A stretch of DNA of 58,873 nt from Bacteroidales bacterium (GTDB lineage: Bacteria > Bacteroidota > Bacteroidia > Bacteroidales > UBA932). Both the position numbers and the translations under genes were made by a program. Below the pieces are notes generated by a model. That model did no database searches. It was not told the DNA's origin and saw nothing but the letters and a program-made list of their open reading frames with translations. Numbering within the stretch: the first letter of the stretch is position 1; every line of letters begins with the position of its first letter. Below are positions 38,178 to 46,374 of this stretch, piece after piece. The stretch is taken from the NCBI GenBank assembly GCA_017447265.1, contig JAFSOA010000014.1, positions 1 to 58,873 on the forward strand, written 5' to 3'.

Positions 38178-39482
38178 ATGAATCGGGAGCAAGTGGATCA
38201 TTTTATATATGCCTCATATCTCCAGGTTGCCGATGAATTGGATTATGATGCACCGGACAGCGTGAAACGTAATCCGGAACTTACGCGTGATCTGCTCGTC
38301 TCGTTGAACCATACTCCTTCTGTCGGCATTACGGGCAGCAAAGGAAAAGGATCGGTCGCCTGTATGTTGTCCTCCATCCTGCAGGCGGAAGAGAAGGTTG
38401 GTCTTTTGACCAGTCCGCATATCCTGTCATTCAATGAACGTTTCAAGGTAAACGGTATATCTATTTCTGACGATGATCTGGCCAGGATCGCCAGTTTTGT
38501 CGCATCGAAGCTGGAACCAGTTTCTGCCATGATTTCCGGAAAAAGCTATATCAGTCCGATTGGTATTCAGGCAGCTATCGGATTGACCTGGTTTCAGGAA
38601 TGCAAGACAACATTCAATGTCTTTGAGTATGGAAAAGGTGTGCGCTACGATGACATTAACAACATCCCTCATACTTTTGCCGTCATCAACTCCATTTTTT
38701 TGGAGCATACCCGTGAATTGGGCGGAACCCTTGAAGCAATTGCCGAGGATAAGTCTTATGCCATCAACCCTTATTCATCAGCCTGTTTTGTCGCAGAACA
38801 GCCTGATGCTGTCAAAAAGGTATTGAGCCGTCGTGGTGCAGCGTGTAAAGTGCCGTTATTGTGGTATGGGCAGGATTTTTACGCCGAAGCGATCCGATAT
38901 ACCCGTTCGGGGATGGCATTTACTGTTTCGGTCTCAGGCAAAAAGATCAGGGACATTCATATTCCATTGTTGGGTGTACATCAGGCGAAAAATTGTGCAT
39001 TGGCGCTGGCTGTGGCAGATGCTGTTATGGATGATTTGGATGAAGATTGTGTCCGGGAACGGTTGAAGTCACTTTATTGGCCCGGGCGAATGGAAATCTT
39101 GTCCTCCTCTCCACTGATTATTCTGGATGCGTGTATCAATCGAAGTAGCGCCGTTTTAGCCCTCGATGTGCTGGATCATCTCAGGATTGACAAGTGTGTA
39201 TGGATAATCGGCATTCCTGATGATAAGGATTATGAAGGAGTCGCCCTCACCGTACAGAGCCGCTCTGTTAGAACCATTCTTACTCGCTCGCAGAATGTCC
39301 ATTATCATTTCACGAACAGACAAGCCGAAGTTCTGCTTCGATCCGGGATTGAAACTATTGGGACCTCATCTGTTTCTGAAGCCTTGGATACAGCCATGAC
39401 ATACGGGGAAGTTGTCTTTATCCTTGGGACAACTTCGGTTGTGGCAGAAGCAGAGCAACTTCGTCGTTTGCGAAGCCTTTAG
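38178..39482 (+). CDS. Divergent FolC/Mur-ligase-type amide ligase
   Basis: This 434-residue protein is homologous to FolC but not orthologous. Shared features: P-loop GITGSKGKGSVACM (50-63), LLTSPHILSFNERFKVNG (76-93), the Mg-binding Glu150, and IFLEHTRELGGTLEAIAEDKS with Lys192 at the position of the carbamylated Lys. Where FolC has GLGGRLDSTN this protein has YGKGVRYDDIN, so the substrate site is changed. The C-terminal ligase domain has GVHQAKNCALALAVADAV, WPGRMEI and ILDACINRS, a weakened form of the FolC DGAHN motif. Cyanophycin synthetase also couples an ATP-grasp and a Mur-ligase module, but as one polypeptide; here they are two genes. The substrate is unknown. Confidence 0.75.
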   Translation: MNREQVDHFIYASYLQVADELDYDAPDSVKRNPELTRDLLVSLNHTPSVGITGSKGKGSVACMLSSILQAEEKVGLLTSPHILSFNERFKVNGISISDDDLARIASFVASKLEPVSAMISGKSYISPIGIQAAIGLTWFQECKTTFNVFEYGKGVRYDDINNIPHTFAVINSIFLEHTRELGGTLEAIAEDKSYAINPYSSACFVAEQPDAVKKVLSRRGAACKVPLLWYGQDFYAEAIRYTRSGMAFTVSVSGKKIRDIHIPLLGVHQAKNCALALAVADAVMDDLDEDCVRERLKSLYWPGRMEILSSSPLIILDACINRSSAVLALDVLDHLRIDKCVWIIGIPDDKDYEGVALTVQSRSVRTILTRSQNVHYHFTNRQAEVLLRSGIETIGTSSVSEALDTAMTYGEVVFILGTTSVVAEAEQLRRLRSL

Positions 39483-39483
39483 C

Positions 39484-40662
39484 TTATCTGAGAATGAATT
39501 TGCGCGCGAGGGCAATGCCGAGCCGGTAGGGGAGCGGACGCAGGGCACGGTCGGCTTCTTTCAGCTTCTCGCGGATCGGAATGCCTTGCGGGCAGTGGCT
39601 TTCGCACTTGCCGCAGCCGATGCACTGCGAGGCGAAGGTGGGCTCTTTGGTCATGGCGACGTTCTGGAAGTACTGCCAGCGTCCGGACCATTTGGTCTCG
39701 GCATACATGGCATTGTAGGAACGGAATACGCCCGGGATGTCGACGCCCCTGGGGCAGGGCATGCAGTAGCGGCAGCCCGTACAACCGACTCTTTCGGTCT
39801 TCCGTATCAGTTCCCGGACCTGTTCGATCACGGCGTGATCTTCTTTCGTGAAAGCACCGGCGGCGGCCTCGGAGGCTGTTGCGACATTCTCTTCAATCAT
39901 CTTCAGGGAGTTCATGCCCGATAGGACGACCGTGACGGCAGGCTGGTTGTACAGCCAGCGGAATGCCCATTCGGCGGGTGTCCAGCCTCTTCCACTGCGC
40001 GCCATGGCATCCTTCGCTTCTTCGGGAAGCAGGTTGACCAGCTTGCCGCCGCGGAGCGGTTCCATGATGATGACGGGGATACCCTTGGCGGCGGCCGCCT
40101 CCAGTCCCTTGACGCCGGCCTGGGTAGACTCGTCGAGGTAGTTGTATTGGATCTGGCAGAAGTCCCAGTCGTAGTTGTACAGGATTTTCAGGAAATTGTC
40201 GGTATTGCCGTGGTAGGAGAAGCCGATGTTGCGGATGACGCCCGTCCGTTTCTTCTCCGCGATCCAGTCGAGGATGCCCAGGGACTTGAGCCGTTCCCAT
40301 TCCGCCACGTCGGTCAGCATGTGCATCAGGTAATAGTCCACATAGCTTGTGCGGAGACGGCGGATCTGCTCGTCAAACAGGCGGTCGATGCCCGATGACT
40401 TCAGGATGAGATAATGGGGCAGCTTGGTGGCGATGTGCACCTGCTCCCTGATGCCGTTCTTCTCGAGAATCTGGCCCAGGGCCATTTCGTTTCCCGGATA
40501 GAGGTACGCGGTGTCGAAGTAATTGACGCCGGCCTTGAAAGCGGCCATAATCTCGCTTTCGGCCTTTTCGATGTCAATGGATCCACCCTTGCGGGTAAGA
40601 CGCATGCAACCGTATCCCAGCAGGGACAGCGCTTCTCCGTAGCGGTTCTTTCTGTATTGCAT
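39484..40662 (-). CDS. Aldo/keto reductase with C-terminal 4Fe-4S ferredoxin domain
   Basis: This 392-residue cytoplasmic oxidoreductase has an AKR barrel (about 1-280) with NYFDTAYLYPGNE (catalytic Asp and Tyr), the Lys of ATKLPHY and the His of YYLMHML, followed by a ferredoxin-like domain with CTGCRYCMPCPRG and CIGCGKCESHCPQG. Such fused AKRs are common in anaerobes and probably exchange electrons through the clusters; physiological substrates are unknown. It begins 14 bases after the GH89 gene on the same strand and so may be the last gene of the Hdr-containing operon. It converges with the Mur-ligase-like gene, with one base between the stop codons. Confidence 0.93.
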   Translation of the reverse strand: MQYRKNRYGEALSLLGYGCMRLTRKGGSIDIEKAESEIMAAFKAGVNYFDTAYLYPGNEMALGQILEKNGIREQVHIATKLPHYLILKSSGIDRLFDEQIRRLRTSYVDYYLMHMLTDVAEWERLKSLGILDWIAEKKRTGVIRNIGFSYHGNTDNFLKILYNYDWDFCQIQYNYLDESTQAGVKGLEAAAAKGIPVIIMEPLRGGKLVNLLPEEAKDAMARSGRGWTPAEWAFRWLYNQPAVTVVLSGMNSLKMIEENVATASEAAAGAFTKEDHAVIEQVRELIRKTERVGCTGCRYCMPCPRGVDIPGVFRSYNAMYAETKWSGRWQYFQNVAMTKEPTFASQCIGCGKCESHCPQGIPIREKLKEADRALRPLPYRLGIALARKFILR

Positions 40663-40676
40663 GGCTCAACAAATAT

Positions 40677-42896
40677 TTATTTGCCGGACATGATCCGGCG
40701 GACCAGTGCGATGGGATCGCCCTGCGGCTTCGACGGGAAGCTGCCGGGACGTTCGGCCCACCAGTTGTATTCGTGGTCTTTCATGGCTTCGAGCAGGGTG
40801 TCGAAGCGTTCGCCCTCCAGCTTTTCGCCTGCGGCTACGGCTTCATCCGCGGCCTCGAAGAACATCTCCCAGCGCGGTTTGTAGTAGGTTTTCACCAGAC
40901 CGGCCCAGGAACGGTCCGCATAATCCGTGAGCAGATTGCCCCGGTCGCCCCAGGATGTCAGCAGGTTGCGGGCGTTGGACTCGAAGTAGTCGGCCTCTTC
41001 CGGCGTGGCGCCCCAGCTGCGTGCATCGGCGATCCACTTGCCCACCAGGAAGTAGTCCTGCGAAGCGAGCAGTTCGTCGAGGGTGTCGAAGCCGGCCAGC
41101 ATCTCTTCTTTCAACGCGGCCATCTGCTCCGTATCGCCGTTCTCGTAGGCCGTCTTGTATTCGGCGAAGCGCTGCTCGAACTGGTTGCTCAGGTATTGGC
41201 GCGTGAGGTTCACCAGGTCGAATCCGTACGAAGGGCCTTCGCCGTCGGCGGCCAGCAGCCGGTCGATCACGGAGCGAAGCTTCTCGTTTTCATAGTTGAA
41301 ACGGACGCTGGAGTGGTAGGAGGTCGAGCGCTGGAACGAGGGCCGCAGGTTCATGACCGGGCTGTGGCCCGGGACGGAGCGCTGGATGTAGATCTCGTCG
41401 AAGAGTTCCTTCCAGGCAGCCCTGGCATCTGCATTGTTCACGCCGGAACGCATCTGCGCCAGCGTGCCCGCCCAGGTGTCGAGGTTCTGGTGCTGCGGCA
41501 TGTTCCACGCCTTTTCAAAGATGAACTGGTACATGAAGGGATTGCAGTCGAAACCTTCGAGCGTAGAGCCCAGACCCTGGAAACTCGGCCCGGCCTCGGC
41601 AAAGGCACCTTCGATCAATCCATTGATCTCCTGGATGTTGCCCGCCAGGAAGGTGTTGCCGCCGAAGTTGCCCAGGTAGCACCAGATGAACGGGATGCCG
41701 TAATAGCTCTGGGTCTTGCGCCAGACCTCCATCCGCTCGCAGTAGTAGTCGAGCAGGATCGATTGCCCGGCCGGATAGGACGTCAGGAAGGCTTTCACGC
41801 GCTCGTCGGAGTCGCCCTCGAACCAGTATTTGCGCTCGTTGTAGAAGAGCCAGGTCATCTGGAGCCAGACGGCGTCGGGGTCGGCGGCGGCCAGCGATTC
41901 ATACACGCCGTGGCTCACGCGGCCCAGGTAGGCGGGATCCCAGCTCTTGGGAATCATTTCGTTGAAGATATCGATGCCGTAGACATGGTCGGTTCCGTAG
42001 ATCGCAAGCTCTTTCTCGAGGAAACGCTTCTGGATCTCGGGGAAAAGCTTGTCCTCCGGGTCGAGGAACCAGGGGTAGTCCTCCAGGGCGAAGCCTGCCC
42101 AGTCGCTCATGCGCTCGATCTTCGCGTCGGGGTAGATGCGCTGCAGCTCCGGCGGCACATGGCCGGCGAAGGCCGGCAGCACCGGCTTCATGTTGAGTTC
42201 GCGCTCGCGCGCGACAATCTGCTTCTGCAGGGCTTCCTGCCCTTCGAGCCAGGATTTCGGCAGCGGGCCGCCCCAGCGGTCGATGTTCAGCATGCGGTGC
42301 CAGGGCAGGTGGGCGGGTCCGGTAAAGTAGCTGCGGACCTCTTCGTCGCTCAGGCCCAGTTCAGTCCAGACCTGGTACCAGATGGATTCCTGGCCCGTGA
42401 TGGCCAGCGGCAGGTTGATGCCGTTGAGCGCCATCCAGTCGATGAAGTGCTCCCATTCCTTCCAGGTCCACCAGGGCATGGTGTAGCCGTAGGTACAGTA
42501 GTTCAGGAAGAAGCGCTGCGGCACGCGTGCGTCGATCTTGACGGGCGTCTCCACGGCGGGCAACTTCTTCGGCATGTCTCCCTTTTCCCAGGCGAACCAG
42601 CCGACATTGACGTGGCAGTAGTATTTCAGGTAGTAGTTGAGGCCTACGGCCATCGAGTTGGCATTGTTGCCGCCGATGACGATCTTGCGGCCTTCGCTGC
42701 GCAGGGTGAAATAGTCGGATGCCCTTGCGGGCAGGGCCTCGAAGACGAAATGGCCTGCCTGCCTGGGAAAGATGCGGTGGGCCAGCGCCGTGGCGGCGTT
42801 CACCTCGGGGTTGTCGCTGGCGGGTGTGGTCTGGCAGCCGGACGTCATGAGCAGGAGGGCGGCCAGGGCCAGGACGGAAACAAGAAGTCTTTTCAT
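40677..42896 (-). CDS. Alpha-N-acetylglucosaminidase lipoprotein (GH89)
   Basis: This 739-residue exported glycosidase is predicted to remove terminal alpha-linked GlcNAc, as found in mucin O-glycans and heparan sulfate. The N-terminus MKRLLVSVLALAALLLMTSGC carries a lipobox (TSGC). The GH89 central domain includes NYCTYGYTMPWWTWKEWEHF, WMALNGINLPLAITGQE, the acid/base region GIDIFNEMIP and the nucleophile region GSTLEGFDCNPFMY. Three-part architecture (small N-terminal domain, TIM barrel, helical C-terminal domain) and length agree with the family. It starts 12 bases after the cysteate synthase gene. A functional tie to the Hdr genes is not obvious. Confidence 0.93.
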   Translation of the reverse strand: MKRLLVSVLALAALLLMTSGCQTTPASDNPEVNAATALAHRIFPRQAGHFVFEALPARASDYFTLRSEGRKIVIGGNNANSMAVGLNYYLKYYCHVNVGWFAWEKGDMPKKLPAVETPVKIDARVPQRFFLNYCTYGYTMPWWTWKEWEHFIDWMALNGINLPLAITGQESIWYQVWTELGLSDEEVRSYFTGPAHLPWHRMLNIDRWGGPLPKSWLEGQEALQKQIVARERELNMKPVLPAFAGHVPPELQRIYPDAKIERMSDWAGFALEDYPWFLDPEDKLFPEIQKRFLEKELAIYGTDHVYGIDIFNEMIPKSWDPAYLGRVSHGVYESLAAADPDAVWLQMTWLFYNERKYWFEGDSDERVKAFLTSYPAGQSILLDYYCERMEVWRKTQSYYGIPFIWCYLGNFGGNTFLAGNIQEINGLIEGAFAEAGPSFQGLGSTLEGFDCNPFMYQFIFEKAWNMPQHQNLDTWAGTLAQMRSGVNNADARAAWKELFDEIYIQRSVPGHSPVMNLRPSFQRSTSYHSSVRFNYENEKLRSVIDRLLAADGEGPSYGFDLVNLTRQYLSNQFEQRFAEYKTAYENGDTEQMAALKEEMLAGFDTLDELLASQDYFLVGKWIADARSWGATPEEADYFESNARNLLTSWGDRGNLLTDYADRSWAGLVKTYYKPRWEMFFEAADEAVAAGEKLEGERFDTLLEAMKDHEYNWWAERPGSFPSKPQGDPIALVRRIMSGK

Positions 42897-42908
42897 GGCT
42901 GAAGGGGT

Positions 42909-44195
42909 TTATCGGAAGATCTTTTCTATTTTTTCGACGATGTCCGGGTCGGAGGCGTTGCCGATCAGGCTGGGTTTCAGGTAGTTGCACTTGTGCTCGC
43001 GCTGGAAGCGGGCCTGACCGCCGCCGGTGACGTTGAGCAGGGCCACGGTATCGCGCGGCAGCTTGCCGGCTTCGAAGGCGTTGATCATGCCCTGGAGCGC
43101 TACGGCTGCGGCGGGATGGATGTCGATGCCTTCGGTATCGAGGAAGAGATGCTGCATGGCGGCGATGTCGGCGTTGGTGGCGCATTCGATGTCGCCGCCG
43201 GCATCCAGCATGGCGTCGTAGACGCCGCCCCGCAGGCTGTACGGCGGCCGCCGGTTCGAGAGCACCTTGGCATCGATCTCGAGGGCCAGCACGCGGGCTT
43301 TTTCATCGTCCATGGGCAGCAGTGCGCGGCTGCCGGCCTTCCAGGCGTCGTACATGGGCAGGAAAGGCACGTTCTGCGAGGGGAAGAGTTTCATCTTGTG
43401 GCTGCCGAAGCGCCCGTCATCGATCAGGCGGAGGTTGGCCTCCCATGCGGCGATGGTGCCGGTGCCGGAGCCTATGGCCTGGAAATAGGCCTCGGGGGTA
43501 CGCTGCAGAACCTTGGCGGCAGACAGCACGGTGGTGGCCATGCCGTCGCGGCGGGCGATGTTCTTGGCGCCGCCTTCGGCGAAGAACATCGGCGAGGTGC
43601 AGGCGGCATCACCGAGGGCGATGGCGTCGAAATAGTCGGTGCCGCGCGGTGAGCACATGAGTTTCACGCATTCGTTCAGGGGTCTCTCAAACCAGAGCGC
43701 ATCGATGTTCTCTTCCGGCACGCTGAGCAGCAAAGGGATGTTGTTCTCCGAACAGACTTTGGCAAAGGCCCGGGCCGTGTTGCCGGCCGAGGCCACCACC
43801 AGTACGCGCTTCTCTCCGTCGGGGATGCGGGCGCACACGCTGTAGGCTTCCGTTTCCTTGAAGGAGCAGGTGCTCATGGCAGCGCCGATTTCGGGCCACC
43901 AGCCCGAGAAGGCGATATGCAGGTTCGGGAGTTTCAGCCTGGCGGCGAGTTTTTCGCTGCGGTAGGTGACGTTCGGGGCGGATCCCTTCAGCATCCGCCG
44001 CACCGGCATCCAGTCCGCGAACTGGTAGATGCCCCGTTCCTCCGGCCCGAAAGCAATTTGTTTCTTCTCATAAACGGCCCTGACCAGCGAGGGCTCCTGG
44101 CATTGCGGGTCGGCCAGCGACCACCCCGCATCCTCGAAGCGCCGGCCGGTGGCCACAGTTTCCAGCTCGTATTTCGTGGGTTCAAATCCGTTCAT
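42909..44195 (-). CDS. Cysteate synthase (PLP fold type II, threonine synthase-like)
   Basis: This 428-residue PLP enzyme belongs to the threonine-synthase superfamily. The PLP lysine is probably Lys113 in STCSFKETEAYSVCARIP, the phosphate- or substrate-binding loop is ASAGNTARAFA (135-145), and the C-terminal PLP-phosphate loop region is GSGTGTIAAWE. True threonine synthases have SFKDRG at the lysine; SFKETEAY and the N-terminal pattern (YELETVATGRRFEDAGW) match what I recall of Bacteroidales proteins named cysteate synthase, which replace the phosphate of phosphoserine by sulfite to make L-cysteate. Cysteate feeds sulfonolipid (capnine) synthesis in Bacteroidota and coenzyme M in Methanosarcina. 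Its start overlaps the stop of the HdrDE/EMO-like gene by 4 bases. Threonine synthase is the alternative. Confidence 0.72.
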   Translation of the reverse strand: MNGFEPTKYELETVATGRRFEDAGWSLADPQCQEPSLVRAVYEKKQIAFGPEERGIYQFADWMPVRRMLKGSAPNVTYRSEKLAARLKLPNLHIAFSGWWPEIGAAMSTCSFKETEAYSVCARIPDGEKRVLVVASAGNTARAFAKVCSENNIPLLLSVPEENIDALWFERPLNECVKLMCSPRGTDYFDAIALGDAACTSPMFFAEGGAKNIARRDGMATTVLSAAKVLQRTPEAYFQAIGSGTGTIAAWEANLRLIDDGRFGSHKMKLFPSQNVPFLPMYDAWKAGSRALLPMDDEKARVLALEIDAKVLSNRRPPYSLRGGVYDAMLDAGGDIECATNADIAAMQHLFLDTEGIDIHPAAAVALQGMINAFEAGKLPRDTVALLNVTGGGQARFQREHKCNYLKPSLIGNASDPDIVEKIEKIFR

Positions 44196-46024
44196 TTCGT
44201 ATCGTTTTTGTTTGTTTCCAAGTGAAGGGCGAGCATTTCGGCGAAGTCCCTGACGGGGACGGGGGCGAAGCGGCCGAAAGTCTTGAGGCAGAGGGGACAG
44301 GCGGTAACGATCTGCTCGGGGTTGTTGGCCGTCAGATTCTCGATGGAACCACGCGTGATGGGTTCGCGGTCTTCGTAGCGCAGCGTCAGCGAGCCCACGG
44401 AACCGCCGCAGCAGACGCTTTCCTCCCTTTCTTTGAGGGCCGGCACCAGCTGGCCGACCTGCGAGAGCGCCTGACGCGGTGCGTCGTAGATGCCGCAGCC
44501 ACGTCCCAGGTCGCAGGGATCGTGGTAGACCAGCGTCTCATGGCTGTTTTTCAGGGGAAGCCTGCCCGCGGCGATGAGGCGGTTGAAATATTCGGTATAG
44601 TGCACGACCTCCACGCCGATCAGGTCGTATTGCTCCTTGAAGATGCGGTAGCAGATGGCACAGCTGACGAGCAGGATCTGGGCGCCGCTCTTTTCGATGA
44701 GCTGGCGGTTCTTCTCGATCAGTTGCTGCGCCTCGTCGCGGCGTCCGGCCAAGAGAAGCGGGCGTCCGCAGCAGATGGCGCCGTCCCTGTCCATCAGTTC
44801 GAAAGGCACGCCGGCTGCCTGCAGGACCCGCTGCACCGAACGGGAAATCACCGGGGTGAGCGAGCTCATGCAACCGGCGTAGTACAGCACTTTCTCTTCT
44901 CCGACCTCCTGCGGGGTTACGGCGTTGAGGTAACTGAAATCGGCCGGAAGCCGGTTGTTCTTCTTTTCCTGCGCCGTGCGGTAGGCGAGGCGGATGCCGC
45001 AGGCGTCCATCTGCACCTGGCAGAGCGATGCGCATTTGCCGCACATCAGGCATTTTTCCGCAATCTCCAGGGAACGCCGCTGGTTGCGCCGCTTGAGGTT
45101 GCGCACCATGTAGACCGTCGCATCCTGGACATTCTTCTTCTGCACGCCCATCGGGCACGCGTCGATGCAGACGCCGCAGCTCGGGCAGGAATAGAGCATC
45201 GCCAGCGTGAAGCCCTTGCGCGTGTGGCGTACCGGCAGTCCGGCGTTCCGCATGGGAATCAGCAGGATTTCTGCAGGGATGTGCATGTAGCGCGTGAAGG
45301 GGAGGACCGTCATGAACGTGCCCAACGCCAGCGAATAGGCCCACCAGGCCACCGTGATGTTCTCGGGCTTGCTCATGAAGCTGTGCAGGATCCAGTTGAT
45401 CGGGATGGTCATGAAGCTGCCGCCGGCCACGCCCGCGGTGAAGCCCTCGGCGATCCAACGCAGCGGGAAGATGGCCCAGAGGCTGTAGAGCCCGATGAGG
45501 TCGGTCAGGGTGAGCTTGGTGGTGCGCCGCATGCCCACGATGCGCGAGCGGAAGCGTTTGATGATGGCCAGGGTGATGCCGCTCAGGATGATGAGCAGGA
45601 AAAAGTCCATCAGGAAGAAGAAGAACGAACCCTGCAGGGTCTGCTTCTGCTCTTCCATGAAAAAGCGGAAGAAGATGGGGTAGTAGAGCTTGTGCAGCCG
45701 TTCCGGGATGTAGAGGACGGTCTCGATGTGGCCGATGACGATAATCATGAACCAGCCGAAGGCGATGCTGGAATGCATGTAGCCCAGCACCTTGTTGCGC
45801 TTCCATAATTTCACGTGGAGGAGACAGTCGCAGAACAGGTCGCGGAGGTTCTTCAGGATGGTCGAAGGCGTGATCAGCGAGAGTGCGAACTTCCTGCGGT
45901 CGGCGGGGGAGAGCTGCACCAGGACCTTGAACAGCGCCAGCAGGCAGTAGCCTATCACGAAGCTGATGCCGAAGACAAACGGCAGGACGAAGGGGTCGTA
46001 GGCGGCGAGGATGCGTTCCTTCAT
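44192..46024 (-). CDS. Membrane HdrDE/EMO-like protein: cytochrome b-type domain, 2x4Fe-4S, two CCG domains
   Basis: This 610-residue protein joins a five-helix NarI/HdrE-like membrane domain (about 1-260; candidate heme-ligand His84, His99, His248) to a ferredoxin-like domain (CPSCGVCIDACPMG, 280-293; CLMCGKCASLCQ, 325-336) and two HdrD-type CCG domains (CMSS...CCGRP...CAIC and CDLGRGC...CCGGS...CPLC). This order is that of the ETF:menaquinone oxidoreductase/DUF224 group. It likely passes electrons between menaquinone in the membrane and the soluble HdrABC-like proteins encoded just upstream. The start at 46024 (MKERILAAYDP) overlaps the preceding gene by 4 bases; the longer frame to 46123 only runs into that gene. 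Confidence 0.85.
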   Translation of the reverse strand: MKERILAAYDPFVLPFVFGISFVIGYCLLALFKVLVQLSPADRRKFALSLITPSTILKNLRDLFCDCLLHVKLWKRNKVLGYMHSSIAFGWFMIIVIGHIETVLYIPERLHKLYYPIFFRFFMEEQKQTLQGSFFFFLMDFFLLIILSGITLAIIKRFRSRIVGMRRTTKLTLTDLIGLYSLWAIFPLRWIAEGFTAGVAGGSFMTIPINWILHSFMSKPENITVAWWAYSLALGTFMTVLPFTRYMHIPAEILLIPMRNAGLPVRHTRKGFTLAMLYSCPSCGVCIDACPMGVQKKNVQDATVYMVRNLKRRNQRRSLEIAEKCLMCGKCASLCQVQMDACGIRLAYRTAQEKKNNRLPADFSYLNAVTPQEVGEEKVLYYAGCMSSLTPVISRSVQRVLQAAGVPFELMDRDGAICCGRPLLLAGRRDEAQQLIEKNRQLIEKSGAQILLVSCAICYRIFKEQYDLIGVEVVHYTEYFNRLIAAGRLPLKNSHETLVYHDPCDLGRGCGIYDAPRQALSQVGQLVPALKEREESVCCGGSVGSLTLRYEDREPITRGSIENLTANNPEQIVTACPLCLKTFGRFAPVPVRDFAEMLALHLETNKNDTK

Positions 46025-46374
46025 GGCCGGACCTCCTCTTTTTGGTCCGCCGGACCGTAGACCTTCCCGATGCTCAGGATGAGATGGCGCGTATTGATGC
46101 CGCGCGGACAGACGAGCTGGCACTTGCCGCAGAGCATGCAGTGCTGCAGCATGGGCAGGATTTCTTTCTCACGGCCCCGCTGGAGCGACAGGATCACGCG
46201 GCGGAGGCTCATTTCCGTGAAGCAGCCCGCACTGCAGCTGGCTGTGCAGGAACCGCACGCGATGCACTTGGCCACGTCGGGCTCGCGACGGTGCAGCTCC
46301 TCGAAAAGAGGGTTCTGCACGTTCTCGATCCGGAGCGTGGCGCTCGGTGTCAGTCCGTAGCCGAAGTCAATCAT
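46021..46374 (-). CDS. HdrC-like 4Fe-4S ferredoxin protein
   Basis: This 117-residue protein holds two 4Fe-4S motifs, CIACGSCTASCSAG and CMLCGKCQLVCPRG; in each the last cysteine is followed by S/P as in HdrC proteins. It starts MIDFGYGLTPSAT. It should carry electrons between the FAD protein encoded upstream and the membrane protein encoded downstream. It overlaps both by 4 bases, so three proteins are probably made in fixed proportion. It is the second HdrC-like protein of the operon. Confidence 0.87.
   Translation of the reverse strand: MIDFGYGLTPSATLRIENVQNPLFEELHRREPDVAKCIACGSCTASCSAGCFTEMSLRRVILSLQRGREKEILPMLQHCMLCGKCQLVCPRGINTRHLILSIGKVYGPADQKEEVRP

Noticed and set aside
40773-42902. 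709-residue open frame on the plus strand
   Set aside because: Antisense of the GH89 gene, whose signal peptide and catalytic motifs are clear.
44222-45808. 528-residue open frame on the plus strand
   Set aside because: Antisense of the EMO-like gene; His/Asp/Gln-rich shadow translation.
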